This document shows, piece after piece, positions 8,189-15,357 of a stretch of 62,102 nucleotides of DNA. The stretch spans positions 1-62,102 of the forward strand of contig UQFM01000004.1 of NCBI GenBank assembly GCA_900540295.1, read 5' to 3'. Below the pieces are notes generated by a model, which saw only the letters and a list, made by a program, of their open reading frames with translations, searched no databases and was not told the DNA's origin. Each line of letters opens with the position of its first letter. Position 1 is the first letter of the stretch. Made by a program: the position numbers and the translations under genes. The stretch comes from an uncultured Oscillospiraceae bacterium. GTDB taxonomy: Bacteria; Bacillota; Clostridia; Oscillospirales; Acutalibacteraceae.

Positions 8189-9652
8189 ATGGCAAGTGAT
8201 AAATTTGCAAAAGAAGGTTTGACCTTTGACGATGTATTGCTTATCCCCGCGGAAAGCGACATTCTGCCGAGCGACGTCGATGTTTCGACGCGCCTGACCA
8301 AAAACATTACGCTCAACACGCCGATTTTGACTGCGGCGATGGATACCGTAACCGAGTCCAAAATGGCGATTGCCATTGCGCGTGAGGGCGGCATCGGCAT
8401 CATTCATAAAAATATGTCCATTGATGCGCAAAAAGAAGAAGTGGACAAGGTAAAGCGCAGTGAAAACGGCGTTATCGTAAATCCGTTTTTTCTGCATGCG
8501 GACAATACCGTGGAAGAAGCGGATCAGCTGATGCACCGCTACAAAATTTCGGGCGTGCCGATTTGCGATGAAAACGGCAGACTGGTCGGGATTCTTACCA
8601 ACCGCGATATGCGCTTTATGACGGATTACAGCGTGAAAATCGGCGACGTGATGACTAAGGAACACCTGGTGACCTCCCACATCGGGACGACGCTTGAAGA
8701 AGCGAAAGCGATTTTGATGCAGCACAAGATTGAGAAGCTTCCGCTTGTAGACAACGGCGGCTATCTCAAGGGGCTTATCACGATTAAGGATATTGAAAAA
8801 AGCGTGCAGTATCCGAATTCCGCGCGTGACGCGCAGGGCAGACTGCTTTGCGGTGCGGCAATCGGTGCGACGGCAGACGTGCTTGACCGCGCGGCGGCGC
8901 TGGTGGAAGCGGGCGTTGACCTTTTGGCACTCGACTCCGCGCACGGACACAGCAAAAACATTCTGAAAGCGGTTTCCGCCGTGAAAGCGGCGTTCCCGAA
9001 CATCTCTTTGGTCGCGGGCAATGTTGCAACGGCGGAAGCGACCAAAGCCCTTATTGATGCGGGCGCGGACTGCGTGAAGGTCGGTATCGGTCCCGGTTCT
9101 ATCTGCACCACGCGTGTGGTTGCGGGTATCGGCGTACCGCAGATTACCGCTGTATATGACTCCGCAAACGAGGCGGCAAAAGCGGGCATTACCGTGATTG
9201 CCGACGGCGGCATTAAATATTCGGGCGAAATTGTGAAGGCAATCGCCGCGGGCGCATCCGCGATTATGGTCGGTTCGCTGATTGCGGGCTGTGAGGAATC
9301 CCCCGGCGAGACCGAGGTCTATCAGGGCAGAAGCTTCAAGACCTATCGCGGTATGGGCTCTATCGCGGCAATGAATCACGGCTCGAAAGACCGTTATTTC
9401 CAGACCAACAACAAGAAACTCGTGCCCGAGGGCATCGAGGGCCGTGTGCCTTACAAGGGCAAGCTGTCCGACACCATTTATCAGATGATGGGCGGACTCA
9501 AAGCAGGCATGGGCTACTGCGGCTGCCGCAATATTGAGGAATTAAAAACCAAAACAAAATTCATCCGCATTACGGGCGCAGGCTTAAAAGAAAGCCACCC
9601 GCATGACGTGTATATCACGAAGGAAGCACCGAACTATTCTGTGAATTTGTAA
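8189..9652 (+). CDS. guaB: IMP dehydrogenase
   Basis: 487 residues, standard length. It oxidises IMP to XMP with NAD+, the first committed step to guanine nucleotides. The N-terminus GLTFDDVLLIPAESD and the TAAMDTVTES segment are typical. A CBS-domain pair occupies about residues 95-205. The catalytic cysteine lies in GIGPGSICTTR at about residue 305, and the phosphate-binding and flap segments (DGGIKYSG, YRGMGS) follow. A GGGAGG precedes the ATG. Only five bases separate its stop from the RAYT gene, so transcription could run on into the RAYT and glyA. Confidence 0.97.
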   Translation: MASDKFAKEGLTFDDVLLIPAESDILPSDVDVSTRLTKNITLNTPILTAAMDTVTESKMAIAIAREGGIGIIHKNMSIDAQKEEVDKVKRSENGVIVNPFFLHADNTVEEADQLMHRYKISGVPICDENGRLVGILTNRDMRFMTDYSVKIGDVMTKEHLVTSHIGTTLEEAKAILMQHKIEKLPLVDNGGYLKGLITIKDIEKSVQYPNSARDAQGRLLCGAAIGATADVLDRAAALVEAGVDLLALDSAHGHSKNILKAVSAVKAAFPNISLVAGNVATAEATKALIDAGADCVKVGIGPGSICTTRVVAGIGVPQITAVYDSANEAAKAGITVIADGGIKYSGEIVKAIAAGASAIMVGSLIAGCEESPGETEVYQGRSFKTYRGMGSIAAMNHGSKDRYFQTNNKKLVPEGIEGRVPYKGKLSDTIYQMMGGLKAGMGYCGCRNIEELKTKTKFIRITGAGLKESHPHDVYITKEAPNYSVNL

Positions 9653-9657
9653 GAATA

Positions 9658-10194
9658 ATGGAGCAGGGTTATCCGAAACGGAAACGGAATCGGTTAGAGG
9701 GCTATGATTATACACAGCCGAACTATTATTATGTAACTGTTTGTGCAAAGGACAAAAAATCGCTGTTTGGGGAGATTTCGCACTGTAGGGGCGTGCATTG
9801 CGCGCCCGTGCAGACGGTTCTTTCCCCGATTGGAAAAATCGTGGAACAGGCGATTTTAAATATTCCGAAGCACTATGCCTCTATGCAAGTGGATAAATAT
9901 ATCATTATGCCGAATCACATACATTTGATTCTGATTTTTCGAGCAGATGCCAACGGGCGCGCAATGCACGCCCCTACGCTCTCAACCGTTATCGGGCAAA
10001 TGAAAGGCTATGCAACGAAGATGTGCGGTAAGCAGATTTGGCAAAAGAGTTTTTATGACAGAATAATCCGTTCGCAAAGTGCATATGAAGAGGTTTGGAA
10101 TTATATTGACGGAAATCCGCTGAAATGGCAGGATGACGAATATTATATAAAAAACGCAACAGCAAAGGAGCAGAAAAAATGTACGCAGATTTAA
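9658..10194 (+). CDS. REP-associated tyrosine transposase (Y1 family, RAYT)
   Basis: 178 residues of the IS200/TnpA-REP type single-strand transposases. Visible are the N-terminal segment RKRNRLEGYDYTQPNYYYVT, the HxH metal motif IMPNHIHLI at about residues 84-92, and the C-terminal region QKSFYDRIIRSQSAYEEVW followed by YIDGNPLKW, which carries the candidate catalytic tyrosine. Family proteins cut and rejoin single-stranded REP hairpins. Uniquely informative here, two inverted family A hairpins lie within its reading frame at 9785-9808 and 9954-9977, coding CRGVHCAP and GRAMHAPT. It is wedged between guaB (5 bases) and glyA (16-base overlap), and the glyA ribosome binding site lies in its 3' end. 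It looks intact. Confidence 0.9.
   Translation: MEQGYPKRKRNRLEGYDYTQPNYYYVTVCAKDKKSLFGEISHCRGVHCAPVQTVLSPIGKIVEQAILNIPKHYASMQVDKYIIMPNHIHLILIFRADANGRAMHAPTLSTVIGQMKGYATKMCGKQIWQKSFYDRIIRSQSAYEEVWNYIDGNPLKWQDDEYYIKNATAKEQKKCTQI
9785..9808 (+). repeat. Family A REP hairpin inside the RAYT gene (copy 1)
   Basis: Edge GTAGGGGCG and end CGCCCG enclose TGC/GCG arms, the same as the intergenic copies at 1551 and 14662. It is read in frame as CRGVHCAP, upstream of the HxH codons (9916-9924). Confidence 0.85.
9954..9977 (-). repeat. Family A REP hairpin inside the RAYT gene (copy 2, inverted)
   Basis: The same hairpin in reverse orientation (CGGGCG ... CGCCCCTAC), read in frame as GRAMHAPT. With copy 1 it brackets a 145-base segment containing the HxH motif. 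Confidence 0.85.
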
Positions 10195-11432
10195 TGGACA
10201 CCATTGGGTTTGTCACAAAATACGACGAAGAAGTCGGCGCGGCAATGGCGAAGGAGCTTGCCCGCCAGCAGAGAAATTTGGAACTGATTGCCAGCGAAAA
10301 CATTGTTTCTCCCGCCGTTATGGCGGCGATGGGCAGTGTGCTGACCAACAAATATGCCGAGGGTTATTCGGGCAAGCGCTATTACGGCGGCTGTGAGTGC
10401 GTCGATATCGTAGAAGATATCGCGGTCAAGCGTGCCTGTGAACTGTTCGGTGCGAATTTTGCCAACGTACAGCCTCATTCGGGCGCGCAGGCGAATATGG
10501 CGGCGTATTTTGCGCTGATTCAGCCCGGCGATACCGTTATGGGCATGAATCTTGCCGAGGGCGGACACCTGACCCACGGCTCGCCCGTCAATATGTCGGG
10601 CAAATACTTCAACTTTGTTGCTTACGGTGTGAACGGGAACGGCTACATCGATTATGACGAATTTGAAAAGAAAGCCAAAGAATGTCAGCCGAAGCTGATT
10701 GTTGCGGGCGCGTCGGCGTATCCGCGCATCATCGACTTTAAACGCATTTCCGAAATCGCGAAAGCGGTCGGCGCATACTTTATGGTGGATATGGCGCATA
10801 TCGCGGGTCTGGTTGCCGCAGGCTTGCATCCCTCGCCCGTGCCGTATGCCGATGTCGTCACCACCACCACGCACAAAACGCTCCGCGGTCCGCGCGGCGG
10901 TTTGATTCTCACAAACGATGAGGAACTCGCGAAAGCGATGAACAAGGCGATTTTCCCCGGTACACAGGGCGGTCCTTTGATGCACATCATTGCGGGTAAA
11001 GCGGTTTGCTTCGGCGAAGCACTGAAAGATGAATTTAAAGACTATCAGCAGCGTGTGATTGATAACTGCCGGGCACTGGCAAAGGGGCTTACTTCCCGCG
11101 GCATTGACCTCGTTTCGGGCGGCAGTGACAACCATCTGATGCTCGTGGATTTGCGCTCCGCAGGCATTACGGGCAAAGAATTGGAACACAGACTCGACGA
11201 AGTCTACATCACCGCAAACAAAAACGCCATTCCGAACGACCCGCAGAAGCCGTTCGTTACAAGCGGCGTCCGTTTGGGTACGCCTGCGGTCACGACCAGA
11301 GGCTTAACCGCAGACGATATGGATAAGGTTGCGGAATACATCGCACTTGCGGCGACGGATTTCGACGCAAAAGCCGATTATATCCGTGCAGGCGTCAACG
11401 AAATCTGCGCAAGACATCCGCTTTACAAATAA
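10179..11432 (+). CDS. glyA: Serine hydroxymethyltransferase
   Basis: 417 residues, standard length. This PLP enzyme converts serine and tetrahydrofolate to glycine and 5,10-methylene-tetrahydrofolate, the main source of one-carbon units, and so connects with FolD encoded at 35.9 kb. The PLP lysine is in TTTTHKTLRGPRGG at about residue 230; ELIASENIVSPAV and YAEGYSGKRYYGGC near the N-terminus are family signatures. An AAAGGAG at about 10166 lies within the RAYT 3' end, and the genes overlap by 16 bases, so the RAYT appears to have settled directly in front of the glyA translation start. Confidence 0.97.
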   Translation: MYADLMDTIGFVTKYDEEVGAAMAKELARQQRNLELIASENIVSPAVMAAMGSVLTNKYAEGYSGKRYYGGCECVDIVEDIAVKRACELFGANFANVQPHSGAQANMAAYFALIQPGDTVMGMNLAEGGHLTHGSPVNMSGKYFNFVAYGVNGNGYIDYDEFEKKAKECQPKLIVAGASAYPRIIDFKRISEIAKAVGAYFMVDMAHIAGLVAAGLHPSPVPYADVVTTTTHKTLRGPRGGLILTNDEELAKAMNKAIFPGTQGGPLMHIIAGKAVCFGEALKDEFKDYQQRVIDNCRALAKGLTSRGIDLVSGGSDNHLMLVDLRSAGITGKELEHRLDEVYITANKNAIPNDPQKPFVTSGVRLGTPAVTTRGLTADDMDKVAEYIALAATDFDAKADYIRAGVNEICARHPLYK

Positions 11433-11471
11433 GAATACATCGCAAAAGCAGTTTGAAAGGAGCGGTTGTGC

Positions 11472-11999
11472 GTGCGGGAGATTATTGTTGCAAGTCAAAA
11501 TCCGCAGGCCGCCGACCGCATCCGTGCCATTCTGCAAAGCGAACATATTTTTGTGTGCAATCTGTATCGTTCGGGCGCGGAGGTGCTCGCGTTTGCGAGT
11601 ATCCGCCCCGAGGCGGTTGTCATTTGCGGAAAGTTACCCGATATGTCCGCCGCAACGCTTGCGGGGACGCTGCCGAACGGCTTCGATACCGTGTGGCTTG
11701 TGCCGTCAGGCGAACCGCTCCCCGTATATATCAGTAATCTGATTGCCTTGCAGATGCCCCTGAACCGTATGGAGTTTTTGGACACCGTGCGTATGCTTGC
11801 CGCGACAGAAAGCGACTGTGTCCGGCCTCGCAAAGCGGTGCGCACCGCAGAAGAGGACGAACTCCTGCACAAAGCCAAAGCACGCTTAATGGAATGTCAC
11901 CGATTTTCAGAGCGGGAAGCGCATAAGCTTTTACAGCGCCGCGCCATGGAGTCGGGACTGCGTATGACCGAGGTGGCAAGATTGGTGCTGGAGGAGTAA
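11472..11999 (+). CDS. ANTAR-domain protein with degenerate receiver
   Basis: 175 residues. The C-terminal third (KAKARLMECHRFSEREAHK to the end) is an ANTAR RNA-binding domain, a three-helix fold that binds dual hairpins in nascent RNA and prevents termination. The N-terminal part (REIIVASQNPQAADRIRAIL) has the pattern of a receiver domain, but where a phospho-acceptor aspartate would stand the sequence is AVVICGKLPD, so it is probably not phosphorylated in the usual way. I chose GTG 11472, which has GAAAGGAG 9 bases upstream; the TTG at 11466 would be too close. It follows glyA by about 40 bases and is probably cotranscribed. Its RNA target is unknown. Confidence 0.8.
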   Translation: MREIIVASQNPQAADRIRAILQSEHIFVCNLYRSGAEVLAFASIRPEAVVICGKLPDMSAATLAGTLPNGFDTVWLVPSGEPLPVYISNLIALQMPLNRMEFLDTVRMLAATESDCVRPRKAVRTAEEDELLHKAKARLMECHRFSEREAHKLLQRRAMESGLRMTEVARLVLEE

Positions 12000-12018
12000 C
12001 CGAAATATAAAACGGAAA

Positions 12019-12069
12019 GTAGGGAACGGGCAATGCCCGTTCCGCGGGCGCGCATTGCGCGCCCCTACG
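12019..12069. repeat. Head-to-head pair of family A hairpins
   Basis: A forward hairpin (GTAGGGAACGGGC / GCCCGTTCC) is joined directly to a reverse hairpin (GGGCGCGC / GCGCGCCCCTAC). The arms of the two differ, but the outer GTAGGG and CCCTAC edges are symmetrical. A similar fused pair is at 51702-51752. The rest of 12070-12173 is AT-rich, with a small TAGATAG/CTATCTA hairpin and the dapF ribosome binding site. Confidence 0.8.
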
Positions 12070-12173
12070 GTTTCTGCAAAAACTTTTTAGATAGACAAAA
12101 ACTATCTATCCTTAAAAACCACATCCAAACCCATTAAAAAAACAAAAAATCTAACTCCCAAGGAGGAGCAAAA

Positions 12174-13013
12174 ATGCAATTCACCAAAATGCACGGGGCG
12201 GGCAATGATTATATTTATGTAAACTGTTTTGAAGAAACGGTTGAAAATCCCGAGCAGACTGCAATTCGCGTCAGCGACCGTCATTTCGGCATCGGCGCGG
12301 ACGGTTTGGTGCTGATTTGTCCTTCGGAAAAGGCGGATTTCTTTATGGATATTTACAATGCGGACGGGTCGCGCGCCAAAATGTGCGGCAATGCGACGCG
12401 CTGTGTTGCAAAATATGTGTATGACAACAAAATGACCGATCGCGAGGAAATCACCTTGGAAACCCTAAGCGGGATTAAGGTCATAAAAATGACGGTGGAA
12501 AACGGTAAAGCCGCCTCGGCCCGCGTAAATATGGGCGAGCCGATTTTAGAGGGCGCAAAAATTCCGACAAAATTCGACGGCGAAACCGTTGTTAGTCAAA
12601 AATTAACCATTGAAAATAAAGACTATGCGGTAACCTGTGTTTCCATGGGCAACCCGCATTGTATTGTATATACAGAGGCTCCGGTGCGCACGCTCGATTT
12701 GCCGCGCATCGGCCCGAATTTTGAAAATCACCCGATGTTTCCCGACCGTATCAATACGGAATTTATCCGTGTTGTCAGCGAAACGGAGCTGGATATGCGT
12801 GTGTGGGAGCGCGGCTCGGGTGAAACGCTTGCTTGCGGTACAGGCGCATGTGCGGCGGTGGTTGCATCCGTTTTGAACGGGTATTGCGGGCGCGGCACAG
12901 ATGTAAAGGTCAATCTCCTCGGCGGCACGCTGGTTATCAACTGGAGCGAAAACGGCGAAGTCTATATGACAGGCCCCGCCGAAACCGTTTGCACGGGGAA
13001 TATAGACGCGTAA
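12174..13013 (+). CDS. dapF: Diaminopimelate epimerase
   Basis: 279 residues. DapF interconverts LL- and meso-diaminopimelate, the last step before lysine and the form used in peptidoglycan. It is a cofactor-independent racemase with two catalytic cysteines, visible in MCGNATRC (near residue 75) and in LACGTGACA (near residue 220). The N-terminus KMHGAGNDYIYV is the family signature. AAGGAGG lies about 9 bases before the ATG. It stands just before dapL, the aminotransferase that makes its substrate, with a broken RAYT inserted between the two. Confidence 0.97.
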   Translation: MQFTKMHGAGNDYIYVNCFEETVENPEQTAIRVSDRHFGIGADGLVLICPSEKADFFMDIYNADGSRAKMCGNATRCVAKYVYDNKMTDREEITLETLSGIKVIKMTVENGKAASARVNMGEPILEGAKIPTKFDGETVVSQKLTIENKDYAVTCVSMGNPHCIVYTEAPVRTLDLPRIGPNFENHPMFPDRINTEFIRVVSETELDMRVWERGSGETLACGTGACAAVVASVLNGYCGRGTDVKVNLLGGTLVINWSENGEVYMTGPAETVCTGNIDA

Positions 13014-13016
13014 GTT

Positions 13017-13375
13017 ATGATAGAAAAAAGGGAATTGCCGCAGCGCGGAGCCATGCGTTTGCCGAATTACGATTACAGCCAAAGCGGATGCTATTTTGTA
13101 ACACTCTGTGTAAAAGACCGAAAGCCTATATTGTGCAAAATTTTGCCCTACGCAAGAAATCTTTTGTTACCGAGCGTGTACAAATGACCTTAGGTCGTAT
13201 CATTCGCCAATTCAAAACTTTTACGACAAAACAGGCAAGGGATTTGCTTGGAGATAAAGACTTTTTGCTTTGGCAACCGAGGTTTTATGACCACGTCGTT
13301 CGTAATGATGAAGATTATGCGGAAAAGTGGCAGTATATAGACGAAAATCCGTTAAAATATATCTGTTTAAAATAG
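13017..13375 (+). pseudogene. Broken REP-associated tyrosine transposase
   Basis: The N-terminal half reads from ATG 13017 as LPQRGAMRLPNYDYSQ then SGCYFVTLCVKDRKP, the same pattern as the intact RAYT, but meets a stop at 13187. The C-terminal half is in another frame (about 13163-13375): TLGRIIRQFKTFTTKQARD, then LWQPRFYDHVVRNDEDY and YIDENPLKY. The middle part with the HxH motif, where the intact copy also carries its REP hairpins, is missing. It begins 3 bases after the dapF stop and ends 11 bases before dapL, so it occupies the same kind of site as the intact copy. It cannot make an active enzyme. Confidence 0.85.
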
Positions 13376-13386
13376 GAGGTCAGTCC

Positions 13387-14601
13387 ATGAAAATTAATGA
13401 GAACTTTTTGAAAATTGAAAGCAGTTATCTGTTTTCGAACATTGCCAAAAAGGTAAAGGCATATTCTGCGGCGAATCCCGACAAGGAGATTATTCGGTTG
13501 GGCATCGGTGATGTGACGCGTCCGCTTGCACCTGCGTGCATTGAAGCGATGCATAAGGCCGTAGACGAAATGGCGAATGCCGAAACATTCCAAGGTTATC
13601 CGCCGGAGTACGGGCAGGATTTTCTGTTGGATGCCATCCTGGAAAACGATTATAAAGCGCGCGGGATTGACCTTGACAAGACAGAAATTTTTGTGTCAGA
13701 CGGCGCGAAATCCGATTGCGGCAACATTGGGGATATTTTTTCTTTGGAGAACCGCGTGGCGGTCTGCGACCCTGTGTATCCCGTATATGTAGATACCAAT
13801 GTGATGATGGGGCGCGCAGGCGATAAGACCGAAAACGGTTGGTCAAATATTGTCTATATGCCCTGCACGGCGGAAAACAATTTCCTGCCTGCGCTCCCGA
13901 AAGAACACGTAGATATAATTTATCTATGCTTCCCGAACAACCCAACAGGTATGACCGCGACAAAAGCGGAACTGCAAAAATGGGTGGATTACGCCAACCG
14001 CGAGGGTGCGGTGATTCTGTTTGATTCCGCGTATGAGGCGTTTATTACGGAAGACGATGTCCCCCATTCGATTTATGAGCTGGACGGCGCAAAGACCTGC
14101 GCGATTGAGTTTCGCAGTTTTTCCAAAACTGCGGGCTTTACGGGCGTGCGCTGCGGCTACACCGTTGTGCCGCACGGTTTAAAATGCAACGGCACAGAGC
14201 TGAACGCGATGTGGGCGCGCCGTCAGGCAACCAAATTCAACGGTGTTTCCTATATCACGCAGTGCGCGGCGGCGGCTTGCTACACAGGCGAGGGGAAACA
14301 GCAAATTCGCGACATCATCGCCTATTATCAGAAAAACGCAAAAACAATTTACGACGGCTTACAGGCGTGCGGCTTCACTGTGTACGGCGCGGTCAATTCG
14401 CCGTATGTGTGGCTGAAAACGCCCGATGATATGAAGAGCTGGGATTTCTTTGATTTACTGCTTGAAAAAATTCAGGTGGTCGGCACGCCGGGCGAAGGCT
14501 TCGGTCCCTCGGGCGAAGGTTATTTCCGCCTGACCGCCTTCGGCTCGGCAGAGAATACCGAAAAAGCCGTGGAACGGATTAAGGCATATTTCGCAAAATA
14601 A
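13387..14601 (+). CDS. dapL: LL-diaminopimelate aminotransferase
   Basis: 404 residues, the usual DapL length. It is a fold-type I PLP aminotransferase that makes LL-diaminopimelate directly from tetrahydrodipicolinate and glutamate, bypassing the succinylase or acetylase routes. The PLP lysine is in FRSFSKTAGFTGVRCGY at about residue 243, LCFPNNPTGMT near 180 and EGYFRLTAFGS near the C-terminus are family marks. ATG 13387 has AGGAGG upstream; the longer frame would extend into the RAYT remnant. With dapF it gives a short diaminopimelate module. Confidence 0.95.
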   Translation: MKINENFLKIESSYLFSNIAKKVKAYSAANPDKEIIRLGIGDVTRPLAPACIEAMHKAVDEMANAETFQGYPPEYGQDFLLDAILENDYKARGIDLDKTEIFVSDGAKSDCGNIGDIFSLENRVAVCDPVYPVYVDTNVMMGRAGDKTENGWSNIVYMPCTAENNFLPALPKEHVDIIYLCFPNNPTGMTATKAELQKWVDYANREGAVILFDSAYEAFITEDDVPHSIYELDGAKTCAIEFRSFSKTAGFTGVRCGYTVVPHGLKCNGTELNAMWARRQATKFNGVSYITQCAAAACYTGEGKQQIRDIIAYYQKNAKTIYDGLQACGFTVYGAVNSPYVWLKTPDDMKSWDFFDLLLEKIQVVGTPGEGFGPSGEGYFRLTAFGSAENTEKAVERIKAYFAK

Positions 14602-14659
14602 AAGTTCGGCCAACCCCTTAGGGGCAGATTTTGCACAAAATTTACACAAACCGACGATG

Positions 14660-15030
14660 AGTGTAGGGGCGTGCATTGCGCGCCCGAACAGGGTCGGGTT
14701 ACACACAAAACAAATGGCGACGCGCAATCCCGTAGGGGCGAACAAGACGCAACTCCCTCAGTCTCGCTTCGCTCGACAGCTCCCTCCCCGAGGGAGCGTT
14801 AAGAGGTTTGTAGATTATAGCGTCCCTACGCATGAATCCAATTCACTTTGCGCTGTCGGGAGAACAGACAGCCGCGAGGGCTGTCCCTACGGATTGTAAA
14901 TAAATTCATCTTGTGCCATGAGAGATTCTTCGCTACGCTCAGAATGACAAATTTATGTACCCTCTTTTTGCGCAAGTACATTTCGAGCCGCAAAGCCCGA
15001 AATATTTCTTGCTCGGTACGAAATAAAAAT
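14660..15030. repeat. Intergenic repeat block (A, B, C) and one copy of motif F
   Basis: A family A hairpin is at 14662-14686 (TGC/GCG arms). At 14730 a GTAGGGGCG edge is followed by a C-type unit (CTCCCTCAGTC, a TCGC/GCGA hairpin, GACAGCTCCCTC) and closes with GCGTCCCTAC at about 14819-14828, so C appears nested within an A-type element. A reverse hairpin (GACAGCC/GGCTGTC) is at 14865-14890 and family B at about 14897-14950. Motif F ends in TTGCTCGG and TACGAAATAAAAA (15017-15029), 30 bases before gatC. The hairpin ATTCGCC/GGCGAAT just after it overlaps the approach to the gatC ribosome binding site. Confidence 0.75.
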
Positions 15031-15059
15031 TCGCCGATGCGGCGAATCGGAGGTAGAAT

Positions 15060-15347
15060 ATGCAAATCGATAAAAACCTCGTGATGTATCTCGAAAAGCT
15101 CGGCAGAATTGAGCTTTCCGAGGAACAGAGAACTGCATCCGAAAAGGACTTGCAGGACATTCTCACCTACATCGACACACTGAATGAACTGAATACCGAC
15201 GGCGTAGAGCCTGCATCTCACTCGTTCCCCGTGGCGAACGTGATGCGTCAAGACTGCGTGACCAATACGGATGCGCGCGAGGCGGTTCTGCAAAATGCGC
15301 CCAGAGAAAAGGACGGCTGCTTTGTCGTTCCGAAAACCGTGGAGTAA
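15060..15347 (+). CDS. gatC: Asp-tRNA(Asn)/Glu-tRNA(Gln) amidotransferase subunit C
   Basis: 95 residues. GatC stabilises the GatA-GatB interface in the amidotransferase that makes Gln-tRNA(Gln), and in some bacteria Asn-tRNA(Asn), from the mischarged tRNAs. The N-terminal helix (YLEKLGRIELSEEQRTA), the DLQDILTYIDTLNELNTDGV segment and the hinge V(E)PASHSFP are typical. GGAGG lies 6 bases before the ATG. It is the first gene of gatCAB. Confidence 0.95.
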   Translation: MQIDKNLVMYLEKLGRIELSEEQRTASEKDLQDILTYIDTLNELNTDGVEPASHSFPVANVMRQDCVTNTDAREAVLQNAPREKDGCFVVPKTVE

Positions 15348-15357
15348 GGAGGACGCT

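Noticed and set aside
8123..9379. A 418-codon frame on the minus strand across guaB
   Set aside because: It is the complement of guaB, which is beyond doubt; its composition (rich in H, R, N) is that of an antisense shadow.
12070..12173. TAGATAG/CTATCTA hairpin before dapF as riboswitch or terminator
   Set aside because: Only 7 bases, AT-rich and isolated; nothing resembles a lysine riboswitch.
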